Positions 1-7,131 of a DNA stretch of 10,126 nt are shown in pieces. The notes beneath the pieces were generated by a model. The model had not been told where the DNA came from and made no database searches. It saw nothing but the letters and a program-made list of their open reading frames with translations. The stretch is taken from positions 1 to 10,126 of the forward strand of contig NAVB01001385.1 of the NCBI GenBank assembly GCA_002179805.1, written 5' to 3'. The position numbers and the translations under genes were made by a program. Each line of letters starts with the position of its first letter. The stretch's first letter is position 1. The stretch comes from Acanthamoeba lenticulata. Lineage: Eukaryota; Discosea; Longamoebia; Acanthamoebidae.

Positions 1-3000
1 TCCGATCCTCATACTGGCTCGGGCGGCAGCGAGGTGGCCACCTGGCAAGCGCTCGGGCGCGAGCTGGGCGCGCTGCACCAACGCGTGGCCGAGTTTGAAT
101 CCGCGCTGGGCGAAGCCGCCCTGGCGGCGGCGACGGCGTGGGCCAACAGGCCGCAGGCGGACGCCACCGTGCCCGCGCGTCTGTGCAGGAAGCTCGACCT
201 ATTGTGGGAAACCGGTGGCCAAGTGGCCGGCCTCCTCACCGCGCTCGAGTCCTGGCGCGCCAAGACTGCCGCCCTGCCGCGCGCTCTCGTCCTCGGTACG
301 TCTCTAATTCATTTTATATATTTTTAAAAAAATGTGATTTAAAAGTATTTGTCTAATTTAATTTGAATTATTCTTTGAATTCTTTGCAGAGGCGTGGGGC
401 GACCAAGTCGAGGCGGAGCTGAAGCGCGTCCAGGACGAGGTCGTCGTCGCGCAGGTCGAAAAGCAGCTGCTGAGCGTGCTGGACCACTGCGCCCGGTGGT
501 TCAACGCCCACCTACAGGACACGTGGGACGACGGCGACGTCGTGGTGGCCCAGAACCTCGGCGGGCTGCTCCAGCGCCAGCTCGCCCACGCCCACGCCCA
601 ATCCGTACTTGATCACCTTCATCATCATCGTCATCTTCTTCATCTCAACATCGTCGTCATGATCGTGGTCGTCTTGCTCGTGAATGGACAGGCGTGGTTC
701 AGCGGGAGCAAGATGATGCTGGAACTGGAGCGGGCCGCGCAGCTGCAGCGGGGCGAGCTGGTGGCCTACCAGCGCAGGCAGCTGAGCGCCAAGCTGGCCT
801 ACGAGCCCGCCGCGCTCGACTCGCTCGAGGCCATCCTGGACAAGCTGGCCGAGCTGTACCACTTCCGCGATCTCCAGCAACTCTACCACGGGTGCGCCTT
901 ATTCTTTATTCTTTATTCTGATTTTTAATTCCAAAATTATTTTATTCATTTTCATATTTGCCAAAAATGAAAATGAATATTGATTATTAATTTTAAATCA
1001 ATTGTTTGCGGCGATAAAGATTGGACGTATCGGACATGAAGATGCTCGGCGACTTCATCGACGAGCTGAGCGGGAGTGCCGAGCAGTACCTGGCGGACGA
1101 GGCGCAGGCCTTTTGGCATCAGATGGTCACGGCGCCAGAGCCTGACGTGTACACTTCCTTCCCCCAAACATCGTCCTGTCTCATTACAGGAATTCATGTC
1201 TTTTTGTGGTGCATTCTGACCATTCGTGTCGACAGCGTGTTGGCGCTGGCGGACCAGTTCAATGGCCATGTGGAGCGCCTGCGCAGGCATTTGCCCAAGC
1301 ACCAGCCTTCTGCCTATGAAGGGTCTGTCATTCCTCTTATATTATTCGTTTTCATTTTTTGTTCTAAAATTAATCATATTTTTTCATTAAAAAAAATCAA
1401 ATTAAATATTTGTTAATAATCAATATTTACATCATAAATAGGTACGTCCGGACGGTGGGCGAGGCCGAGGCCTGGGCGAGCGCCATGGCCCGCCTGCCGG
1501 AGAGCGTCTACGACGTGGAGACCAGCCTCGCGCAGGCCCACCAGCTCCTCCGCCGCCTCGAGGCCTTGCCGCCGCTCGACGAGCCGGCCGGTGGCCTGCT
1601 CGAGCGCGCCGGCCGCTGGCTGCGCGGTTCCGGCTCGTCGGCGCCGCCGCCGTCCAAGCTGCCCACGCAGGCGCGGCTCGAAGACCGCCGCGACGCGCTG
1701 GCCGACGTCGTGGTCGCCGCGCGCAGCCTCGAGCTCGAGATCATCGCCGGCGAGCTGGTGGAGATGGACGACTGGCTTGTCCACGAGGCCGCGCCCGTGC
1801 TCGAGGCCCTGCACGCGGGTGAGGTCGTCGACGAGCCGCTCCTGGTGGCGCTCCACCTGCGGCGCCTCAAGCTCCGCCGCCAGGCGGCCGGCGCGGCCGC
1901 CAGCGGCCAGCAGAGCGTCATGAGCCTTCGCGCCGTCGAGGCCGAGCCGATGGCCGCCGCGCTCGCCTACGAGGCCGCGGCGGTGGCCGACGCGCCGCAG
2001 AGCGCCGACGACTTTGTCGAGACCGTGCTTGCCGAAGCCCGCCGGCGGATCCGCCACTTGACGAGCCACCGCGCCCGGTCGACCGTACGCACGCACGACA
2101 CGCACACGCGCGTTCACCTTCCCGCACAACACACGCGCGCAAACTCACACAACACACGCGCGCTGAACGCAGACGTGGTTCAGCCTAGAGGGCCGCACGC
2201 TGAAGCGCATGAACGAAGTCGTGGCCGACCTCAGGCGTTTCATCGCCGACTCGCGCGCACACGCGCTCCGCATCGAGCTGGAACGGGCCCGCGCCGAGTG
2301 CCTCGTACAAGCCGACGCCGATGCCGCGCAGGAGCCGTCGCTCGACCGCCTGCTGGCCCTCCGCGCCCGGCTGGCCGACGTGCGGCCGCACGCCGACGAG
2401 CCCGCGTGGCTCGCGGACGACCTCCGCGCGCAGCTGGACGAGCTGGTCAACGACGTGCTCCCGGCCCGCATGGCCGCGCGCTTCCAAGACCTCGTCGCGG
2501 TCCAGCTGGTCTGCTTCGCGCAGGCCGCCGAGCTTGCCGACGTCGCGCTCTACGTCGCCGGTGACGCCGACGCCGAGGACGAGGCCGTGCCGACCTCCGA
2601 GCAGGCGCTCGTGGCCAAGCTCGAGGCCGCGGCCGAGCTCGAGCAGCTTCAGGGCTTTTACCGGGCGAGCCTGTCCGGACTCCTGCCGGTCGGCGAGGAG
2701 CGCGTCCGCGCGGCCACGGCGCGCGTCGACCTCGCCCTGCAGGCCGACAACATGGTGGCCGTGCTCGGGCCCAAGCTCGAGCGCTTCGCCTGCGTGGCCG
2801 TGCCCAACACGCGCTGGTTCGACAGCGTCGCGGCCGAGTGCCACGCCATGGTCGCCCAGCTGGCCGCCGCGGCCGAGGCCGCCGACGGCGCGAGCCTGGC
2901 CGGCGTGCTGGCGCGCATGGAGCGGTTCGCGCGTCACGTGGACGAGGCCGCGCGCGGGGCCAAGGCCCGCGCCGTGGCCGTCCTGCGCGTGCAGCTCGAG

Positions 3001-4646
3001 GCCTGCACGCAGCAGGTCGAGCAGAGCGAGCAGCAGGAAGACGGCAAGGTGGCGCTCGAGGAGGCCTACGGCCAACAGGCCACGCTGCAGCGCATGATCG
3101 ACCGGATCGAGGCCATCAACGGCAACGGCAACGACAGCGGTCACGCGGAGGATGGCGGCGCGCTGATGCACGAGGACTGCAAGCAGGCCAAGGCCGACGC
3201 CCTCGCGCTGATCGAGCGGCTGCGCGACATGGCCCAACGCCGCCTCGAGGCCCGCTTCGCGTGCCTATTGGACAAGTACTACGTCATTCTTCTTTCTTTT
3301 TTGCGTATTTCAAATATTCCAATTTTTATTCGAAACAATTATTTAATTACTCGAATTCATTGTTTGGTTTTTGTTCGGTTTATGCAGGGGCCAACGCGCC
3401 GAGACGCGATTCGAGGTCGAGCGCGCGCGGGCCAAGGTCGGGCCTCTGACGGAACAGTTCGTCGCCAACTTCCCCCAGTACGTCCCTGTTCTCGTCGTCC
3501 TCGTCCTCGTTGATGACGATGTGGACCTCATCCGTCGCCCCGCAGGCGCAAGGCGTGGGCTCTGCAGCGCTCTCGTGAGCTGCTGGTCCAGCTCGACCGC
3601 GAGATCAAGTCCCGCAAGCGCCGCTTCAAGACCGCGGAGCCGCCACGGTCGGGTGTCGACAACAACGACAACAAGGAGGAGGCAGAGGAAGAGAAGGAGC
3701 CGGTCCAGGTGATCTCCCTCATGGCACAAGCCAACGCGCTGCTCGAGCAAGCCAACGCGCTACTCGAGAAGCCGCACCTACACGAGCCCGTGGCCTTTGG
3801 CAGGTGCGTGTTGGACGCACACGCACACACGCGCGCGTGTTCTTTGTGCAACACGAGAATGACACACGCGCAACAACAGGGTGTATCGGCAAATCGAGCA
3901 ACTGCTGCTCGTCAACGACGCCGTCGCCGAGGTACCGCGGCTCCTGGCCGGCGACCTGCAGCTCCTGCAGGTGCAGCTCGGCGCGTGCCTGCAGGAGGTC
4001 TACGGCGAACTCGATCTGGCCGACATCATCGCCGTGCTTGTCGAAGACGAAGCCGTGGGCAAGGGGAAGAAGGGGCAGGGTGATCATCCCGACAAGAACA
4101 GCAAGACCGAGCGCGACGACGTGTTGATGCAGGTCGAGCAAGGGATGGCCCGCGTCGCCGGGTGGTTCCGCTCGGCTGGCTTCATGCCCAACGCCGCGTC
4201 GCCAGCCGAGCAGTTCGACTTTATCAGCAGCCTCCGCTCCAAGCTCGGTGCGCCAATTTGATCAAATTTTTCAAATACTTTAGTTCAATTTATTTTGTTT
4301 TCTTTTTATTTTGTTTTATATTATTTTATGATTTTATTTTATGATTTAAAATTCAATATTATTTTGAGAATCTCACACTCACGCATGGCCATCAGAGCGG
4401 CACTGCGACTCGGAGCGCTACATGGAGCTGGCGGAGCAGCTGTACAAACTCGAATGCAAGCTGTGCAATTGGCTCGAGATTGACGCGGAGGCCCAAGACT
4501 TCATGCTTGACGACAACGAGGACGACAACAACGGCGGGGAGGATGGTGATGATGACTGCGAAGATGGAAATAGCGAGAATGATGATGACGATGATGATGA
4601 TGAAGAAGATGAAACGTTTGTCAGCGACATGGAGGAGGACGACTGA
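1..4646 (+). CDS. Large alpha-helical protein with acidic C-terminal tail, 5' partial (11 visible exons)
   Basis: Exons are <1-295, 390-604, 692-891, 1020-1148, 1236-1322, 1442-2084, 2173-3275, 3388-3477, 3546-3803, 3880-4247 and 4396-4646. They sum to 3,639 nt, exactly 1,213 codons including the TGA at 4644-4646. Every intron is GT...AG, and the frame matches at each junction. The first codon of the window is already in frame, so the start lies to the left. The visible 1,212 residues are rich in Ala, Leu, Glu, Arg and Gln, with heptad-like leucine spacing, as in coiled-coil or spectrin-like helical bundles. I see no catalytic motif, signal peptide or membrane segment. A short duplicated unit (QANALLE twice) lies at 3727-3768. 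A basic then acidic linker with Asn-Asp runs occupies about 3610-3700. The last 45 residues (4509-4643) are dominated by Asp and Glu. Five Trp-Phe pairs recur along the protein. The family is not recognised. A scaffold, tethering or cytoskeletal role would fit the composition, but nothing here proves it. Confidence 0.8.
605..691 (+). other. Intron 2 of the large helical-protein gene, 87 nt, stop-free in frame
   Basis: It begins GTACTTG and ends GGACAG. Its length is 29 codons and the reading frame stays open through it. It is rich in TCATCATC/TCGTCGTC, and if retained it would encode a His-rich then strongly hydrophobic insert (HHHRH followed by IVVMIVVVLLV). I call it an intron because the composition changes abruptly from the flanking Ala/Leu/Glu-rich helical sequence, and because the splice sites are canonical. 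Confidence 0.65.
1149..1235 (+). other. Intron 4 of the large helical-protein gene, 87 nt, stop-free in frame
   Basis: It begins GTACAC and ends TCGACAG. It is again 29 codons with no in-frame stop. Reading through it would add a Ser/Thr/Ile/Leu-rich hydrophobic stretch unlike the flanking helical protein. A GT two bases upstream (1147) would break the downstream frame, so the 1149 site is preferred. Confidence 0.65.
2085..2172 (+). repeat. Intron 6, CA/CG-rich low-complexity sequence
   Basis: This 88-nt intron (GTACGC...ACGCAG) consists largely of ACGCACGACACGCACACGCG-type units. That differs from the AT-rich introns elsewhere in the same gene. The exon ends meet in phase 0. The low-complexity tract is alternating purine-pyrimidine over much of its length. 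Confidence 0.7.
3804..3879 (+). repeat. Intron 9, CA/CG-rich low-complexity sequence
   Basis: This 76-nt intron (GTGCGT...CAACAACAG) carries ACGCACACGCACACACGCGCGCG at its centre. It is the second CACACGCG-type intron in the gene. The flanking exons join through a split Arg codon (AG|G). Confidence 0.7.
4581..4613 (+). repeat. GAT/GAA codon run encoding Asp/Glu tract
   Basis: Eleven consecutive codons (GAT, GAC or GAA) encode seven Asp followed by a mixed Glu/Asp run, inside the acidic C-terminal tail of the large protein. The near-pure trinucleotide repetition suggests growth by replication slippage. Confidence 0.85.
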
Positions 4647-4691
4647 TGAAAAGGCTGATGGCGACAACCCTTTTTCATGCATAATGTCACT

Positions 4692-5760
4692 CTACACCAG
4701 AAAAAAGAATGATAATAAAAGCGACAAGGCCCAACACAGACACGGCAAGCATGAGTTGAAGGAGCGCTCTGCGGAGCTGCCAAAAGAAACACTGTTGCCC
4801 TTCCATTCCAGCTTACTGCCTGTGTGCAGGGAGCGGTTAGGAGTTTATAAGAGTACCAGAGGAGAGAGAGGAAGAAGCACATACGCGTGCGATTGATATG
4901 TTCAAGCTTCGTCCTGAAGTAGCCCTGTTGTTGTGGTTGCGGGTGAAAGGTGATGAGCCCTTGGGCACGTCAAGTACGCCAGGCCCAGAGTTCTCAGTAT
5001 TCTGCCCCCTGTAGGGCAAGAAGGGGGACGCCAGCTTCCCCTTGGCCTCCTGAAGCAGAGCGCGCTTGGCTTCCATCATCTCTGCCATGCGGAGCTCCCA
5101 CTGTGCTAGCTCCTCGCGCAGAATGCTCTCCCTGCCGGCTGTCGACCCAGCAACAAAGTGGCCGGCCATGGCAGCCCTCGCGTCTGCCGCCTGTTGTGCG
5201 TGGTGGACCTCGCTCGCTTCCACTTGGGCCAGCGCCTGGTCGACCGCGCCCAGGCTCTTCTCCAGGAAGCCTGTGAACAAGGCCATCTGTTCCTTGGCCT
5301 GCTTGAGCGGAATCACTTTGCGGCTGGTCCCATGGTGGGCGCCGCCCTCGGCCACGCACAACCCACACACAGCTTGTTGGTCCGTTTCGCACCAGAGATC
5401 GGGCGACCTGCCCTCGTGCGCTGTACAGAAGGCCGCAGGTGGCGGGACCCCGGCACTACGGACGAGGGCTTCGAGGTGGGGTGTTTCCTGGCGGGGCAGG
5501 GCCACGTCCATCTTCTCCCCACTGGGGACTCGAGTCTGCTTGCGGCACCTGGCGCATGTGATGATTCGGTGTGGGTCCTTCCTTTGCTTTTGCTGGCGGC
5601 TGGCCACGGAATTGGTGGAGGACGAGTGGGCAATACTCAGTTGACGAACGAGGCAAGAGGAGCAAGCAGAGTGCCCACACGCCAGTGATCGAGGCAAGCG
5701 CAAATCTTTGTCAAAGCGCTCCAAACAGACAGGGCACTTGGCGAAGTCTTGCTGATCCAT
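4692..5760 (-). CDS. TRIM-like RING finger / B-box / coiled-coil protein (putative E3 ubiquitin ligase)
   Basis: The start is the ATG at 5760-5758, just before the first zinc ligand. The longer open frame upstream has only a GTG. The RING ligands are C9, C12, C28, H30, C33, C36, C69 and C72, the C3HC4 order, with a 32-residue loop before the last pair. A type-2 B-box follows: C112, H115, C124, D127, C132, C135, then H142/H143. A predicted coiled coil covers about residues 150-245. This is the RBCC order of TRIM proteins, whose RING usually recruits an E2 for ubiquitin transfer. The 3' end is uncertain. My preferred model removes introns 4925-4977 (GTACTT...AACAACAG) and 4820-4884 (GTATGT, CTAAC, CACACAG), ending at TAG 4692-4694 with 316 residues. 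Without splicing the frame stops at TAA 4837-4839, giving 307 residues. No PRY-SPRY, NHL or MATH domain is visible after the coiled coil. Confidence 0.85.
4714..4719 (+). terminator. Candidate polyadenylation signal AATAAA of the large helical-protein gene
   Basis: AATAAA lies 68 nt after the TGA at 4644-4646, a normal 3'UTR distance for a compact genome. If used, this transcript's end overlaps the last exon of the convergent TRIM-like gene. Confidence 0.5.
4820..4884 (-). other. Probable intron in the TRIM-like gene
   Basis: On the minus strand it starts GTATGTGC, contains a long pyrimidine run, has CTAAC (a branch-site match) about 16 nt before the end, and finishes CACACAG. The unspliced TAA stop falls within this stretch. 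The set of splice signals is better than in most introns of this window. Confidence 0.55.
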
Positions 5761-5798
5761 CTCGGTTTTATCGAACAAAGCTTGATGTGCACTCACCG

Positions 5799-6173
5799 CG
5801 TTTGGCCGTAATTTCTGAACGCTTCAAACTGAATGCTCTTATTGGAGGGCACCATATCTTGTGGGTATTTTTCGTTAGTTGACTTTTTATTTTATTTTTT
5901 AATCAAAATCTTTTTTTATGTGCACAGGACGCTATGCGCACAGCCGGCTGCGTGCTGTACCTGCTCAAGTGGCATCAGAACGCGTTTGAGTCGCTGCGCG
6001 AGAGCATCCGCATGGGCGGCGACGTGGATTCACTGGACGACGACGCCCTGCCGGCGTGGCTGCGGGAGCCCGTGGAGGACCAGCCCTACCTGCTGGACAC
6101 GGCCCGTCGCTTCGGCCGCTACGCCGCGGCCATCCCTCCCTCGCGCCCTTCCCCGGACGAGACCTTTGTCTAG
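5799..6173 (+). pseudogene. C-terminal fragment of an ADP-ribosylglycohydrolase (DraG/ARH)-like protein
   Basis: The clear part is the open frame from 5928 to the TAG at 6171-6173; its first ATG is at 5934. It holds a helix (CVLYLLKWHQ), then FESLRESIRMGGDVDSL, then LPAWLREPVEDQPYLLDTAR. This matches the C-terminal layout of ADP-ribosylglycohydrolases, which remove ADP-ribose from proteins: a helix, the metal-site GGDxDS motif, then a Pro-Trp-Leu segment and a final helix. An AT-rich intron 5865-5927 (GTATTT...GTGCACAG) may join it in frame to 5799-5864. No ATG or N-terminal half, with the family's early Gly-Asp and Thr-Asp-Asp motifs, is visible upstream, where the TRIM-like gene lies on the other strand. 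The usual small-residue helix after GGDxDS is also missing. I read it as a truncated relic; a small 79-residue gene starting at 5934 is the alternative. Confidence 0.5.
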
Positions 6174-6304
6174 CCGCTGGAAAGGGGATGGTGGTGTTGT
6201 TTGCATTTTCATAAAAGACAGTTCTAATACTGGTGCAATGGACATGTAACGGGTGTGCCATGACACTGCGACCGAGCGCTGCGCTGCGACGCGTGGTGGG
6301 CTGC

Positions 6305-6957
6305 TCAGTCGGACGCGTCGTCATCGTCCTCCTCGCCGTCGCTTTCATCATCGTCGTCGCTGTCGGCATCGTCATCATCATCGTCGCTGTCCTCAAAGCG
6401 TCGATGGTTGGCGTTGACCAAGTATGGATCATCGTCGTCCTCATCGTCATCATCAGCTGCCTTGCTTCGCGAGGCGGTCTTATCGACCTCAGCAGAGGCA
6501 TCCCCCTTCCACTCGGCCGGCCTGCAAACAGCGAGGTGAGTGATTTTGTGGCTGCAAGGCTGAGGCAGAGTCAGAAGCGGACGTACCAAAGTCCTAGTCG
6601 TTCTATGTACTTGACGTGATCAGGGAACAGCACAGCGGCGATACGGCCGCGCAGCTTTTTGTCTGACTTATTCAGCACCTCGACGAAGGGCTCAATGATG
6701 AGAAAATTTCCTGTAGGCAATTCGATTAATCTCTAAAAATTTGGTAAAAAGCAAGCAGTAAACGTACTGCGTTTAATCCACAAAGTCTTCTTGAACTTGG
6801 CAGGCAGAAGGCAGAGCAGTTTTTCGCCATCAGGCCTCTCTACTTCGACGATGTTGCCGCCACGCATCTCGGTGACACGCACGATTTGTTGTTCCCCCTC
6901 CGGTACGGGGTAATCGTGCACCGCGCCCGCCACCACATGCTTTCTCGAATGGCTCAT
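6305..6957 (-). CDS. EIF1AD: EIF1AD-like protein (eIF1A-like S1/OB-fold domain, acidic tail), complete
   Basis: Exons on the minus strand are 6957-6768, 6710-6587 and 6521-6305, totalling 531 nt, or 176 residues plus TGA. The start ATG is followed by SRKHVV, matching the conserved N-terminus of EIF1AD. Next come QQIVRV, EVERPDGEK, LPAKFKKTLWIKR and NFLIIEP, the core of the S1-like OB fold (residues about 20-105). The Trp-Ile-Lys-Arg motif is at 60-63, directly before intron 1. After the fold, PYLVNANHRRF (137-147) matches the family's short conserved C-terminal motif, flanked by long Asp runs. Human EIF1AD is about the same length. It is a nuclear relative of initiation factor eIF1A and has been linked to late pre-40S ribosome maturation. 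The gene sits 174 nt downstream of the F-box gene on the same strand, so its promoter must be short. Both introns (6711-6767 and 6522-6586) are about 60 nt, GT...AG, and keep frame. Confidence 0.93.
6308..6454 (-). repeat. GAT/GAC-rich repeat encoding the acidic tail of EIF1AD-like protein
   Basis: About 49 codons at the 3' end of the gene are mostly GAT or GAC with some GAG and AGC. They encode Asp runs of four to six. The conserved LVNANHRRF motif interrupts the run. The family's tail is acidic in animals too, but there it is Glu/Ser-rich. Confidence 0.85.
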
Positions 6958-7073
6958 CTCTCCGCGTACGTGTGGTCTTCCTTGATTCGCTTCTCCTCCG
7001 CTTTACCACTCGCCCGTGCTCCTGTGGATCTGGCCGTCCATCTGGAATACAGAACAGATTCGCCTTTTTTTCT

Positions 7074-7079
7074 TTTATT
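7074..7079 (-). terminator. Candidate polyadenylation signal AATAAA of the F-box gene
   Basis: The minus strand reads AAAATAAAAG here, 52 nt past the TGA at 7134-7132 and within the 174-nt gap before the EIF1AD-like start. It is the only such hexamer in that gap. Confidence 0.55.
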
Positions 7080-7131
7080 TTCGCGTTCGTCGACAAAAAC
7101 CGCGACGTGGCTCCCAGCACAAAGGCAAATC

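Noticed and set aside
1410..2132. 239-codon minus-strand open frame opposite exon 6 of the large gene
   Set aside because: It is the mirror image of a well-supported exon and crosses its acceptor site; no motif is visible.
2185..3237. 350-codon open frame on the minus strand opposite the large helical-protein gene
   Set aside because: It is antisense to a 1.1-kb exon whose frame matches its neighbours at both junctions. In GC-rich coding DNA with G/C third positions, long antisense frames arise automatically. Its composition (Gly, His, Leu, Arg) matches no sensible protein.
5066..5688. Plus-strand open frames of 176 and 192 codons opposite the TRIM-like gene
   Set aside because: The minus-strand frame holds ordered RING and B-box zinc ligands; the plus-strand frames show no domain and are shadows.
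5761..5796. GTGAGT on the minus strand just upstream of the TRIM-like ATG, followed by an AG directly before the ATG
   Set aside because: An intron here would be only 36 nt, shorter than any other in the window, with no pyrimidine tract. More likely this is 5'UTR sequence. A longer upstream exon cannot be excluded.
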